DNA of 64,000 bases from Planomicrobium sp. YIM 101495 (GTDB lineage: Bacteria > Bacillota > Bacilli > Bacillales_A > Planococcaceae), in the NCBI RefSeq assembly GCF_009707665.1, contig NZ_WLZW01000001.1, forward strand, positions 310,001 through 374,000, read 5' to 3'. The first letter of the stretch is position 1; each line of letters opens with the position of its first letter. Shown here one piece after another: positions 24,276 through 33,414 of this stretch. The notes beneath the pieces were generated by a model. The model saw only the letters and a program-made list of their open reading frames with translations. It made no database searches and had not been told where the DNA came from. A program made the translations under genes and the position numbers.

Positions 24276-25073
24276 TTGAAACGCATCCTGTTTCTTATTG
24301 CCTCCATCGCCTTCTTAGCAGCAGGATGCAGTCCGGCATTTATTTTTGGAACAGACGAGGCTGAGCCTCGTCTTTCGCCTTCCTTCGAAGAATACGTCGT
24401 TCCGCCAAATTTTGTTCCGCGAACAATTATCATGACTGCCCTTGGTGACTCGCTCACACAAGGTGTCGGGGATGAGGAACAGTTGGGTGGATATGTCGGA
24501 AGGCTCGCTGCTGATATGGAAGAGTGGGACGGAGTAGAAGACGTGATCATCGAAAATACGGCGAAACGTGGAAGGCGAAGTGATCAATTGCTCAAATTGT
24601 TCGAGGAAGGGGAAGTGGACGCACCTGTTGCGGAAGCGGACATCCTCGTCATGACGATGGGTGGCAATGATTTGATGAAAATCGTCAAACGCGATTTGTT
24701 TTCACTTGATGAACAAGACTTTTACGACGAATTGGAGTTGTATGAAGAGCGTCTGCAGGAAGTCTTCGACTCGATCAGAGCGTTGAATCCGACTGCACCG
24801 CTCATTGTCATAGGTATCTACAATCCCTTCTCTCTATTGACGGATGAAGTGAATGAATTCGACGAAATTTTAACGGCTTATAATGATTCGGTGGAAGAGC
24901 TCGCTGTGAATGATCCACAAGCATGTTTCGTTCCGGTTGCGGATCTGTTTGTCGGCAACGAATCACTTGTTTACCATACAGATTTCTTCCACCCGAACAG
25001 TAACGGCTACGACACGATGACAGAACGGGTCATCGAACGGATGGAAGAATGTGGATTCCATCAACCTGAATAA
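24276..25073 (+). CDS. ypmR: SGNH/GDSL lipase-like lipoprotein (YpmR)
   Basis: A 265-residue lipoprotein. The N-terminus is a lipoprotein signal (MKRILFLIASIAFLAAGCSP, lipobox LAAGC with Cys18). SGNH blocks follow: GDSLTQG with the nucleophile Ser (about residue 58), GGNDL, and the late D-x-x-H in TDFFHPNSNGY. It is a secreted esterase or lipase of unknown substrate tied to the membrane. The TTG start lies after AAGGAGGAACG; the open frame upstream overlaps degV and was not used. ypmS follows, as in B. subtilis. Confidence 0.9.
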   Translation: MKRILFLIASIAFLAAGCSPAFIFGTDEAEPRLSPSFEEYVVPPNFVPRTIIMTALGDSLTQGVGDEEQLGGYVGRLAADMEEWDGVEDVIIENTAKRGRRSDQLLKLFEEGEVDAPVAEADILVMTMGGNDLMKIVKRDLFSLDEQDFYDELELYEERLQEVFDSIRALNPTAPLIVIGIYNPFSLLTDEVNEFDEILTAYNDSVEELAVNDPQACFVPVADLFVGNESLVYHTDFFHPNSNGYDTMTERVIERMEECGFHQPE

Positions 25074-25088
25074 AGAGGAGAGTGGCAC

Positions 25089-25661
25089 ATGAAATTTTGG
25101 AAGTTCGCTTTTTTTGCGTTGCTTGCGCTGAACTTGCTCGCTGTAATCGGCGTCGCCATTCTCGCCTTGACGCCAGCGAAGGATCACTCGCTTGAATCCT
25201 TAGTTTCTTCAGAGGAAGGCGAGGGGAATTCGGTCGTCGTACAAACGACAAAGGCAGATTTCGAAGGCATCGCGAACACATATATCGAGCAGGAGATGGC
25301 CGATCAGCCGATCCCGCTCCAATTATCGCTCGACGACGATGTCAGTTTGTCGACAGAGATTCAAGTCTTTTCATTGAGTTTGCCAATCCAGTTACGTTTT
25401 GAACCATACGTTCAGGAAGACGGCAATTTACTGCTTGTGCAAGAATCTGTCGGAGTCGGCTTGTTGGATATTCCGCCGGCGGATGCGTTAAAATTATTGA
25501 GAGACTCCGTATCGTTACCGGATTTCATGGAAGTCCGACCAGAAGATGAGACGGTGCTGCTGAAGTTGTCGGAAATTCCGATCGGCAGCGGCATCGTCGT
25601 GCGTGCTGAATCATTCGATCTTGAGAATGATGATATCCGGCTTCGTGTATCATTCCGTTAA
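25089..25661 (+). CDS. ypmS: YpmS family membrane-anchored protein
   Basis: A 190-residue protein with one N-terminal membrane helix (about residues 5-27) and an extracytoplasmic beta-rich domain (IEQEMADQPIPLQLSL, LPIQLRFEP, GIVVRAESFDL). It matches YpmS of B. subtilis in place and layout. Function unknown. The start follows AAGAGGAGAG. It is probably in one transcript with ypmR, msrA and msrB. Confidence 0.88.
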   Translation: MKFWKFAFFALLALNLLAVIGVAILALTPAKDHSLESLVSSEEGEGNSVVVQTTKADFEGIANTYIEQEMADQPIPLQLSLDDDVSLSTEIQVFSLSLPIQLRFEPYVQEDGNLLLVQESVGVGLLDIPPADALKLLRDSVSLPDFMEVRPEDETVLLKLSEIPIGSGIVVRAESFDLENDDIRLRVSFR

Positions 25662-25697
25662 ACGGGGAATAAAAGCTCCATGAAAGGAAGTGGGCAG

Positions 25698-26228
25698 ATG
25701 GCATTGGCAAAAGCGACATTTGCAGGTGGTTGTTTCTGGTGCATGGTCAAGCCGTTCGATAGCTTGCCTGGCATCGAAGCGGTCGTCAGCGGATACACCG
25801 GCGGGGATTTACCGAATCCTACCTATGAGCAAGTATGTACGAACAAGACCGGTCACATGGAAGCGGTCCAGATCACATACGATCCGGACATCTTTCCGTA
25901 TGAACAGCTGCTGGATGTATATTGGTCCCAAATTGACCCGACTGATGGCGGCGGGCAATTTTTCGATCGCGGGGAATCGTACGGAACCGCTATTTTCTAT
26001 CACGATGAAGAACAGCGGCTCGCTGCTGAACTATCGAAGAAGAAGTTGGCGGACTCCGGCAAGTTCAATCAGCCGATCACGGTGAAGATCTTGGAAGCGA
26101 AACCGTTTTACGAAGCGGAAACATATCATCAGGATTACTACAAGAAAAATCCGGCTCACTATAACCGATATTCTGTCGGTTCGGGCCGCGCTGCATTCAT
26201 TGAAAGAAATTGGGGTGGAGAGGCATGA
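25698..26228 (+). CDS. msrA: Peptide-methionine (S)-S-oxide reductase MsrA
   Basis: A 176-residue MsrA. The catalytic Cys is in [33 protein letters not shown] and [15 protein letters not shown] are family landmarks. It repairs the S-epimer of methionine sulfoxide. The start ATG at 25698 follows AAAGGAAG. The stop overlaps the msrB start (ATGA), so the two repair enzymes are made together. A second MsrA gene lies at 61103-61633. Confidence 0.96.
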   Translation: MALAKATFAGGCFWCMVKPFDSLPGIEAVVSGYTGGDLPNPTYEQVCTNKTGHMEAVQITYDPDIFPYEQLLDVYWSQIDPTDGGGQFFDRGESYGTAIFYHDEEQRLAAELSKKKLADSGKFNQPITVKILEAKPFYEAETYHQDYYKKNPAHYNRYSVGSGRAAFIERNWGGEA

Positions 26229-26653
26229 AGAAAGAAGAATTGAAACAGACGTTGACACCGATGCAGTATCACGTGACACAGGAAAGCGGCACAGAACCAC
26301 CGTTCCGTAACGAATTCGATGCGCATTTCGAGGATGGTATTTATGTGGATATCGTATCCGGCAAGCCATTGTTCAGCTCGAAGGATAAGTTCGATGCACA
26401 TTGTGGTTGGCCGTCATTTTCCAAGCCGATCGAATCGGAGGAAGTGACCGAGCACTTTGACGATAGCCACGGCATGAGACGTACGGAAGTCCGTTCTTCC
26501 ACGGCTGACAGCCATCTTGGGCACTTGTTCCCGGACGGTCCATCAGAACTTGGTGGCTTACGCTACTGCATCAACTCAGCAGCACTTCGTTTCGTTCCGA
26601 AAGCGGACTTGGAAGCGGAAGGCTATACGGAATACAAGGCGTTATTCGAATAA
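26225..26653 (+). CDS. msrB: Peptide-methionine (R)-S-oxide reductase MsrB
   Basis: A 142-residue MsrB. It repairs the R-epimer of methionine sulfoxide. The catalytic Cys is in [11 protein letters not shown] near residue 121, with HCGWPSF and [12 protein letters not shown] upstream. The two CxxC zinc pairs of zinc-type MsrB are absent: the first pair is replaced by non-Cys residues. It starts within the msrA stop and is followed by a terminator. Confidence 0.96.
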   Translation: MKKEELKQTLTPMQYHVTQESGTEPPFRNEFDAHFEDGIYVDIVSGKPLFSSKDKFDAHCGWPSFSKPIESEEVTEHFDDSHGMRRTEVRSSTADSHLGHLFPDGPSELGGLRYCINSAALRFVPKADLEAEGYTEYKALFE

Positions 26654-26660
26654 CAGAGGC

Positions 26661-26686
26661 AAGCCCGGTCATTTGGCCGGGCTTTG
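26661..26686 (+). terminator. Terminator after msrB
   Basis: AAGCCCGG pairs with CCGGGCTT around TCATTTGG and is followed by TGTTGTT, a short T-rich tail. Confidence 0.75.
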
Positions 26687-26759
26687 TTGTTCGCGACTCA
26701 ATCGTAAGGGAGGAAAGCCGGAAGCGGGCATATAGTTTGCTTGCGCTTCCGCAAGGACG

Positions 26760-26975
26760 ATGAAAAAATCCTTTTATCATTTTGCACAAATACATCGGGG
26801 AAAAATGCACGCCGATGAATTTTCACGATTCGGCGATGCGGTCTTTTTAGATCACAGCTTCCCGAAAACATCCTCCGACTTCGATGACCTGTCACGGTAT
26901 ATCGAGGAAAAGGCTCATCCACATATGACAGCGGCCGTCTTTGATCAATTATGGGAAGAATATGTGCGTACGTGA
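26760..26975 (+). CDS. YozE (UPF0346) family protein, 71 aa
   Basis: A 71-residue helical protein with the YozE_SAM-like signature (SFYHFAQIHRGKMHADEFSRF, then FPKTSSDFDDLSRYIE). The family has a SAM-like fold; its role is not known. The start follows CAAGGACG. It stands between msrB and deoD without clear operon links. Confidence 0.85.
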   Translation: MKKSFYHFAQIHRGKMHADEFSRFGDAVFLDHSFPKTSSDFDDLSRYIEEKAHPHMTAAVFDQLWEEYVRT

Positions 26976-27049
26976 GGCTCTTCGTTGCACTGCGTAAGAA
27001 AAACCAGTATGATTAGTACGAAATATTATTTGAAACGAGGTTTTTATCA

Positions 27050-27754
27050 ATGAGTGTTCACATCAATGCAAAAAAAGGCGAAATCGCTGACACGATCTTA
27101 CTTCCAGGAGATCCGCTTCGCGCGAAGTACATCGCAGAAACGTTCTTGGAAGATGTCACAATGTATAACGAAGTACGTAACATGTTCGGTTATACAGGGA
27201 CTTACAAAGGCAAGCGCATTTCTGTTCAAGGAACAGGCATGGGTGTTCCATCTATCTCAATTTACATCACAGAATTGATGCAGGAATACGACGTACAGAA
27301 ATTGATCCGCGTCGGTACTTGTGGTTCGATCCACGCAGACGTAAAAGTACGCGATGTTATTATCGCACAAGGCGCTTCTACGGATTCGAAAATGAACGAA
27401 ATCATTTTTGGGGGAATCGACTATGCACCACTTGCAGACTTCGACCTTTTGCTGAAAGCGTATAACGCTGGGAAAGAAAAAGGCTTGAACTTGCGCGTAG
27501 GTAACGTGTTCACAGAAGATGTTTTCTACAACGAATTCGCTGAACACGAAAAATGGGCGCAATATGGCGTACTTGGTCTTGAAATGGAAACAGCTGCACT
27601 TTACACACTAGCTGCGAAATTCGGACGTAAAGCATTGTCTGTCCTGACAGTAAGTGACCACCTTCTTACAGGTGAAGTAACTTCTGCTGAGGAACGTCAA
27701 ATCACATTCAATGATATGATCGTTGTTGCACTTGACGCTGCGATCCAAGAATAA
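27050..27754 (+). CDS. deoD: Purine-nucleoside phosphorylase, DeoD type
   Basis: A 234-residue hexamer-type phosphorylase. It has [15 protein letters not shown] (phosphate/ribose site), [28 protein letters not shown] and SVLTVSDHL, all DeoD landmarks, with the catalytic Asp in the last block. It splits purine nucleosides with phosphate for salvage. The start follows AACGAGG. Codon use is rich in common codons, as for a well-expressed gene. Confidence 0.96.
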   Translation: MSVHINAKKGEIADTILLPGDPLRAKYIAETFLEDVTMYNEVRNMFGYTGTYKGKRISVQGTGMGVPSISIYITELMQEYDVQKLIRVGTCGSIHADVKVRDVIIAQGASTDSKMNEIIFGGIDYAPLADFDLLLKAYNAGKEKGLNLRVGNVFTEDVFYNEFAEHEKWAQYGVLGLEMETAALYTLAAKFGRKALSVLTVSDHLLTGEVTSAEERQITFNDMIVVALDAAIQE

Positions 27755-27765
27755 GGTAAGATAAG

Positions 27766-27794
27766 AAAAGGCTGTGTACGCAGTCTTTTTCTTT
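27766..27794 (+). terminator. Probable terminator after deoD
   Basis: AAAAG-G-CTG pairs with CAG-T-CTTTT around TGTACG, followed by T residues. The stem is short, so the call is moderate. Confidence 0.55.
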
Positions 27795-27838
27795 AATCAC
27801 ATTTGTGAAAAAGGCTTGAATGAAAGTGGTGAAAGCGA

Positions 27839-29383
27839 ATGGATGAAAAGCGTCCTGATGAACAGCAAGAACAAACTCCGCCGACACAAGAGCAACCGGC
27901 GCATTTTGTCCAAATGAAGACCTTTTCCTTCATTATGCTGATATTCTCGGTCATCTTGCTAACTGCTGCTATCACCGTGTTCGCCTTAACATTCGGCGAC
28001 GACCGTGCAGTGGAAGTAAGTTCACCGGAGCGACAGGAGTTCCAGAAGCTGTACTCAGCGTATGATCAACTCCAACGTGAATATTTCGAAGATGTGGAAA
28101 GTGAACAATTGATCAACGGCGCAATCAACGGCATGGTCGACTCACTTGGCGACCCATATTCTGATTACATGAACGAACAGGAAGCATCACAATTTCTAGA
28201 AGGAGTTTCTGCGAGTTTCCAAGGAATCGGTGCAGAAGTCCAGGAGCGTAACGGTTATGTGACGGTTGTCTCTCCAATCAAGAATTCGCCTGCTGAAAAA
28301 GCAGGCGTGATGCCGAATGACCAAATCATCGCTGTTGATGGTGAAAGCATTCAAGGCTTCAGTGCTTCAGAAGCGGTCATCTTGATCCGCGGTGAAAAAG
28401 GCACGGAAGTTACATTGACGATCCAACGCGGTGAAAACAGTGAGCCGATCGAAATTACCATTGTCCGCGATGAAATTCCGATCGAAACGGTTTACGCGGA
28501 AATGATCGGTGACGGTGTTGGCCACATTCAGATTACGAGCTTCTCGGAGCAGACATTCGATGAACTGATGAAGGCGATTGCTGACCTTGAAGATGAAGGC
28601 ATGAAAGCAATGGTCATGGACGTTCGACAAAACCCAGGCGGTCTCTTGACTGCAGCGCTCGATATCTCGAACTTGTTCATCGAAGAAGGCAAGGAAATGT
28701 TCGAAGTCCAAAGTAAAGGTGGCACGCCGGAAGTCTACATGGCGACACCCGGAAGCAAAGTCAAAATCCCGGTCACATTGCTGATCGATGGAGGCAGTGC
28801 ATCCGCTTCGGAAATTCTTGCAGGAGCGATGAGCGAATCGGCTGATATCAAACTTGTCGGTGAGAAGACGTTCGGTAAAGGAACAGTCCAGACTGCCAAT
28901 GATATGGTGGACGGCTCGAACTTGAAATTCACAACGGCTAAATGGCTGACGCCTGACGGTAACTGGATCCATGAAGAAGGAATCAAACCTGATGTCGAAG
29001 TCGCTTATCCGGATTATATGTTCTTGAGCATTTTGGATACTTCACTCGAAATGAAACAAGGCGCACTTTCTGCACAAGTACGGACAGCTGAGCAAATGCT
29101 CGAAGCTGTCGGCTATGAAGTCGGGGAAGTCGATGGTTCATTCGATGAAGCGATGACAGAAGCGGTTAAGAAATTCCAGGAAGACAACGACCTGGAAGTG
29201 AACGGGATCCTGACAGGAGATACATCTTATGCAGTAATGGATGCACTTCGTCTGAAGCTCGAAGAAGATGACCAAATGCTTCTGGAAGCCAAAAAGATTG
29301 TAATGGAACAAGCGGGTATCACAGCGGAACAACCAGCGGATGAGGAAGCTTCCGAGGAAGAATCTGAAGAAGACGCTAAGTGA
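27839..29383 (+). CDS. S41 carboxy-terminal processing protease (CtpB type)
   Basis: A 514-residue protein. Order: short acidic N-terminus, one membrane helix (about 28-50), a PDZ domain (about 110-185, GIGAEVQERNGYVTVVSPI and following), the S41 protease domain with the catalytic Ser in GGSASASEIL near 319 and Lys in GEKTFGKGTVQ near 346, and a C-terminal peptidoglycan-binding domain (about 395-455). It ends in an acidic tail. It cleaves extracytoplasmic protein C-termini; CtpB acts in sporulation signalling in B. subtilis, but the target here is unknown. A terminator follows. Confidence 0.92.
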   Translation: MDEKRPDEQQEQTPPTQEQPAHFVQMKTFSFIMLIFSVILLTAAITVFALTFGDDRAVEVSSPERQEFQKLYSAYDQLQREYFEDVESEQLINGAINGMVDSLGDPYSDYMNEQEASQFLEGVSASFQGIGAEVQERNGYVTVVSPIKNSPAEKAGVMPNDQIIAVDGESIQGFSASEAVILIRGEKGTEVTLTIQRGENSEPIEITIVRDEIPIETVYAEMIGDGVGHIQITSFSEQTFDELMKAIADLEDEGMKAMVMDVRQNPGGLLTAALDISNLFIEEGKEMFEVQSKGGTPEVYMATPGSKVKIPVTLLIDGGSASASEILAGAMSESADIKLVGEKTFGKGTVQTANDMVDGSNLKFTTAKWLTPDGNWIHEEGIKPDVEVAYPDYMFLSILDTSLEMKQGALSAQVRTAEQMLEAVGYEVGEVDGSFDEAMTEAVKKFQEDNDLEVNGILTGDTSYAVMDALRLKLEEDDQMLLEAKKIVMEQAGITAEQPADEEASEEESEEDAK

Positions 29384-29400
29384 TCTAGCTGAGCCATGAG

Positions 29401-29428
29401 AAAAGGACCCAATTGCGGGTCCTTTTTT
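29401..29428 (+). terminator. Terminator after the S41 protease gene
   Basis: AAAAGGACCC pairs with GGGTCCTTTT around AATTGC and is followed by TT. Confidence 0.9.
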
Positions 29429-29478
29429 CTTCAATCTGCGTGAATTGGAATGAATGCAAGGAGAAAGGGTGTACAATT

Positions 29479-30360
29479 TTGGTTGATGTATATTTGATCA
29501 GTGGCTTCCTGGGGAGCGGCAAGACGACGTTATTGAAACGACTTTTGATGCAAGTAAAAGAACAAGGGCTGAAACCGGCTGTCTTCATGAACGAAGTCGG
29601 GGCGTTAAATATCGATTCGCAGGAAGTGGAAGATGATGTCCCGATGAAGGAACTGCTGGACGGCTGTATTTGCTGTACGGGCTCTGAGAAGTCGGAAGCG
29701 CAGATCCAGACACTGCTCGCCGGACCGGCGTTCGATGTCTTGATCATCGAGACGACAGGAGCAGCACATCCAGTTGAAGCGATGGAAGCGATCTTTTCCC
29801 CGTTGTTTGCCGAGAAGCTGAACTTCAAAGGGATCGTCACAGTCGCTGATAGCAAACGATGGACGGCGAGAAATACGATGTCTCCGCAAATCCGTTCACT
29901 GTTTCTTGAGCAGATCCGCCATGCTGACCTTTTGCTTGCGAACAAGATGGACTTGTTGAGCGAATCGGAGCAGGCACAAGTCATTTTTGAAATGCAATCA
30001 CTGAACCCGAAGGCGCGTATCGTCCAGACGGTCCAGTCGAAAGTCGGTTTTGCAGAACTGCAGAAACTGACCGCAAGCGAGAAGAGGCAATCCGAGTCGT
30101 TACCGCTCAGCAAGCTGAACTTGAAAGCGGAAGTCATCACGTTCACAGCCCCTGTGAAGCGTGAACGTTTCGAGGAATGGGTCAAGTCGCTGCCGGATGA
30201 TGTATACCGCATCAAAGGATACGTGCCGCTGGAGGGCAATAAATATCCGCACGCATTCCAGTATGCTTACGGAATGATCCAGTGGCTGCCGGAATACATG
30301 AAGATGCCGCCGCAGATCGTGGTCATCGGCGAGCACCCGGAGCAGGTCGGACGTCCATGA
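29479..30360 (+). CDS. COG0523 (CobW-like) GTPase, likely metallochaperone
   Basis: A 293-residue G3E GTPase. Walker A is GFLGSGKTTLL (about 9-19), the metal-binding CxCC motif is GCICC near 61-65, Walker B is IIETTGAAHP and the NKMD base-recognition motif is near 155. COG0523 proteins deliver zinc, cobalt or other metals to target enzymes, driven by GTP. No zinc-regulated (Zur) box is evident upstream, so the metal is open. Start TTG 29479 follows GAAAGGGTG; the last codon overlaps the next gene. Confidence 0.87.
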   Translation: MVDVYLISGFLGSGKTTLLKRLLMQVKEQGLKPAVFMNEVGALNIDSQEVEDDVPMKELLDGCICCTGSEKSEAQIQTLLAGPAFDVLIIETTGAAHPVEAMEAIFSPLFAEKLNFKGIVTVADSKRWTARNTMSPQIRSLFLEQIRHADLLLANKMDLLSESEQAQVIFEMQSLNPKARIVQTVQSKVGFAELQKLTASEKRQSESLPLSKLNLKAEVITFTAPVKRERFEEWVKSLPDDVYRIKGYVPLEGNKYPHAFQYAYGMIQWLPEYMKMPPQIVVIGEHPEQVGRP

Positions 30361-30593
30361 TCGAGGCGTACCGGAAATTATGGCAAGACCGCGCATCTGT
30401 CATGGCAATCGAATCACAGGAGCAATTGGATGCGCATATCCGCGCCGAGTTGGCAGATGAACTGACGCATCCAAGGCTTCGCCGTACGAAAGCGGAAAAG
30501 CTGGCGATTGCGCTGGAACGGATCGCCCAGTCGGATCTGACCGAAGTGGAAAAGCAGGAACTTCGCGTACGATATGAGAAACTTGCTCTGTAA
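30357..30593 (+). CDS. Hypothetical helical protein, 78 aa
   Basis: A 78-residue, charged, helical protein (starts MIEAYRKLWQDRASVMAIES). I do not recognise it. The ATG at 30357 overlaps the stop of the COG0523 gene (ATGA), so it is coupled to it and may serve the same metal or protein target. There is no Cys or His cluster. Confidence 0.72.
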   Translation: MIEAYRKLWQDRASVMAIESQEQLDAHIRAELADELTHPRLRRTKAEKLAIALERIAQSDLTEVEKQELRVRYEKLAL

Positions 30594-30659
30594 GTTGGAC
30601 TAAAGAATTAGCGTTTTAGCAATTTGGAAGAATTCGCTCCAGGATGAAAAGATATGGAG

Positions 30660-30768
30660 TAAAACAGCGGAGACTCCTGTGGGATAGCGCAGTGCCGAGA
30701 TCCACTATGGAGAGCGAAGCGATACAGAGTTAGCTCGATGCAAGCCCACTGGACGCGGAGCTGTTTTA
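30660..30768. repeat. Intergenic repeat with inverted ends (Bacillales type)
   Basis: Ends are inverted: TAAAACAGC (30660-30668) and GCTGTTTTA (30760-30768). Inside are GGAGACTCCTGTGGGA, GTGCCGAGATCC, GAGCGAAGCGA and GCCCACTGGACGCGGAGCTG. This matches the general pattern of a GC-rich palindromic repeat I recall from many Bacillales intergenic regions. No coding frame. Related to the block nested at 16160-16265. Confidence 0.7.
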
Positions 30769-30822
30769 TGGAATATCTATAAAGTATTAAGTTCTACTTC
30801 TATAGTGAAAATTGAAGAAACG

Positions 30823-30862
30823 AAAGGCCGTGGGAAATGATGCATTTCCCACGGCCTTGTTT
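30823..30862. terminator. Strong bidirectional terminator before the MATE gene end
   Basis: A perfect 16-base stem (AAGGCCGTGGGAAATG with CATTTCCCACGGCCTT) around ATG. On the plus strand it is followed by GTTTT; on the minus strand by TTTCGTTTC. Confidence 0.9.
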
Positions 30863-32211
30863 TATATATGACGCATTTTCTTTTGCACCATCAGCAGACG
30901 GATCGACAGCGTGATGGCACCGGCGGTCAGTCCGAGAATGAGACCGATCCAATACGCAAATGGTCCGATGCCGGTCATGCGATCAAGTAAAATACCGCTA
31001 GGCAAGCCGATGACCCAATACGAAATCAGCGCCATGACGAATGTGACGTTGACGTCCTTATAGCCGCGAAGTGCACCTTGGACAGGGGCTTGAATCGCAT
31101 CGGACACTTGGAACAGTGCTGCGAAGACAAGGAATGCCATCGCGAGTTCAATGACCTCAGGATCTGATGAGTAAAGAAGCGCGATCTTTTCCCTGAATAC
31201 GTAAAGCAGAATTGCGGAGATGGTGCTTGTAATGACCGCTGAAGCGACGGCGAGCCAGCTATAAACTTTGGCGTCCTGGAACCGCTTCGCCCCGATCTCG
31301 TAGCCGACGAGGATCGTTGCGCCCATCGAGATGGAAAGTGGAAGCATATACAAAAGTGCCGTAAAATTCATTGCGATCTGGTGGGCAGAGATGGTCACGG
31401 TTCCGTATACACTCAGCATCAACGTGACAGCAGAGAAAATACTTGTCTCCGCAAAGATGGAGATGCCGATCGGAACTCCGATGCGGGCGATACCAAGCCA
31501 GTGCTTGAGGGAAGGCTTCGCCCAGTCGCGGAGAATCCGGAAGTTCGCGAATGGCGGCTGTTTCCAGACGATGCCGACCGCGATGAATAGGACAACCCAA
31601 TATGTCAAAGCGGAAGCGATCGCTGCACCTGCACCACCGAGTTCAGGAAAGCCCAAATTCCCGAAGATGAATAAATAATTGAGTAAGATGTTAATCGGTG
31701 CCGATACGAGTGCGATCAACATCGTTACGCGTGTAGAACCGAGCGCATCCATGTAATAGCGCAGCACTTGGTAAATGAATAATGGAAGAAGGCCGAAGCT
31801 TAAGTAGAAAATGTAATCGCTCGCCACCTGTTCGACCGCAGGTTCCAATGAGATGAGCCCGAGAACGGAATCCATTCCGAAATAAAAGGCGACGAAAATG
31901 ATGACCGCGATAAACGCAGAGAGGTATATCCCTTGCTGGACGGCGCTCTTTACATCGTCTTTTTTCTTCGCGCCGATCAATTGTGCTACAATTGGAGTGA
32001 TGGACATCAAGATACCGGCGAGTCCGATATAGACGGGTGTCCAAAATGAAGAACCGATCGAAACGCCGGCAAGATCTTCTGTGCTGTAGCGTGCAGTCAT
32101 GTAAATGTCGAAAAATGTGATCAAATACATGGCGATCTGCGTGATTAAAATGGGGAAGATGATTTTGAACATCATTTTCAGTTTTTCTTGTTTCGTCGCA
32201 GTTTCGTGCAA
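30862..32211 (-). CDS. MATE family multidrug/cation exporter
   Basis: A 449-residue protein with about 12 membrane helices arranged as two MatE halves (the first with FFDIYMTARYSTEDLAGVSIG, the second with ISIFAETSIFSAVTLM and GATILVGYEIGA). MATE proteins export drugs or metabolites in exchange for Na+ or H+. Substrate unknown. The start is TTG at 32211 after TCAGGAGGT. It is divergent from murG and convergent with the COG0523 block. Confidence 0.92.
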   Translation of the reverse strand: MHETATKQEKLKMMFKIIFPILITQIAMYLITFFDIYMTARYSTEDLAGVSIGSSFWTPVYIGLAGILMSITPIVAQLIGAKKKDDVKSAVQQGIYLSAFIAVIIFVAFYFGMDSVLGLISLEPAVEQVASDYIFYLSFGLLPLFIYQVLRYYMDALGSTRVTMLIALVSAPINILLNYLFIFGNLGFPELGGAGAAIASALTYWVVLFIAVGIVWKQPPFANFRILRDWAKPSLKHWLGIARIGVPIGISIFAETSIFSAVTLMLSVYGTVTISAHQIAMNFTALLYMLPLSISMGATILVGYEIGAKRFQDAKVYSWLAVASAVITSTISAILLYVFREKIALLYSSDPEVIELAMAFLVFAALFQVSDAIQAPVQGALRGYKDVNVTFVMALISYWVIGLPSGILLDRMTGIGPFAYWIGLILGLTAGAITLSIRLLMVQKKMRHI

Positions 32212-32304
32212 TTCGGTACCTCCTGAATAGACAAATTAAAAACAGTATAGCACACCCGGCGGGAGCAATCGCCGTGATTCTTAGATGGAAAGTGAGAACG
32301 ATTT

Positions 32305-33384
32305 ATGACAAACAGAACAATCGTATTGACCGGAGGAGGAACGGCGGGGCATGTTTCGCTGAACCAGGCAATCATTCCGGAACTAATGAAGAAGCAATTG
32401 AACATTGAATACATCGGTTCCAAAGAAGGAATCGAGAAAGAACTGATCGAAGGGGCATACGATGCAGTCCCGTATCATGCCATTTCAAGCGGGAAGTTAA
32501 GACGCTATGCATCAATAAAGAACTTCACGGATCCGTTCCGTGTCGGCCTTGGTTTTTTCCAGGCGCGTAAAATCTTGAAGAAGACCAAGCCGGTCGCAGT
32601 CTTTTCAAAAGGGGGTTTCGTCTCGGTTCCTGTCGTCATGGCAGCGCGCACGTTGAAGCTGCCGGTCGTCATCCACGAGTCGGATGTCACACCAGGACTT
32701 GCGAATAAACTGGCACTGCCGTTTGCGAGTCAGATCTTCACGGTGTTCAAAGAGACACTGAAGTATGTGCCTGCAGACAAATCGACTTGCACTGGAGCAG
32801 TCATCCGGACGGAACTGCTCCAAGGCTCCAAGGAATATGCACGTGAGCTGTGCGACTTTCAAGAAGACCTGCCCGTCCTGCTTGTCATGGGAGGAAGCCA
32901 AGGGTCAGTCATCATCAACATGGCAATCCGCAACAATTTGGCGACATTGACGGAGCGCTTCAATGTCATTCACCTAACAGGGAAAGGCAACAGTGAACCG
33001 TCTTTGGTGGACCACCCACGATACCGCCAGTTCGAGTATGTGACGGATGAATTGACGCACTTACTGCATTTCTCGGATTTCATCGTCTCGCGCGCGGGTT
33101 CCAACTCGATCTTCGAATTTCTGGCACTGAAGAAGCCGATGCTGCTCATCCCGCTATCCAAGCTGCAAAGTCGAGGAGACCAGCTGCTCAACGCAGATCT
33201 GTTCAAGCGCCAAGGCTTCGCGCATGTTCTAGAGGAAGAAGAACTGACGCCGGAACGGTTCATGACCGCAATCGGCAACTTGCAAGCTGAGGAAGACATT
33301 CTCGTCGAAAACATGAGCAATGCAGAAATGCCGAAAACAGCTGAGAAGATGACAGAGCTTATTTTGCAGTATTCGAATTTGTAA
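32305..33384 (+). CDS. murG: MurG-type UDP-GlcNAc transferase
   Basis: A 359-residue glycosyltransferase of family GT28. It has GGGTAGHVSLN near residues 9-19 (usual MurG form GGTxGHxxP), SKGGFVSVPVV, HESDVTPGLANK, MGGSQGS and SRAGSNSIFEFLALKKPMLLIPL. MurG adds GlcNAc to lipid I to make lipid II of peptidoglycan. It is not in a division/cell-wall cluster here, so it may be a second, MurG2-like copy. The start follows weak GGAAAGTGAGA. DapF-like follows 30 bases later. Confidence 0.88.
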   Translation: MTNRTIVLTGGGTAGHVSLNQAIIPELMKKQLNIEYIGSKEGIEKELIEGAYDAVPYHAISSGKLRRYASIKNFTDPFRVGLGFFQARKILKKTKPVAVFSKGGFVSVPVVMAARTLKLPVVIHESDVTPGLANKLALPFASQIFTVFKETLKYVPADKSTCTGAVIRTELLQGSKEYARELCDFQEDLPVLLVMGGSQGSVIINMAIRNNLATLTERFNVIHLTGKGNSEPSLVDHPRYRQFEYVTDELTHLLHFSDFIVSRAGSNSIFEFLALKKPMLLIPLSKLQSRGDQLLNADLFKRQGFAHVLEEEELTPERFMTAIGNLQAEEDILVENMSNAEMPKTAEKMTELILQYSNL

Positions 33385-33414
33385 GACCCAATCTAAGTAG
33401 AAGAGGGTGAGTCG

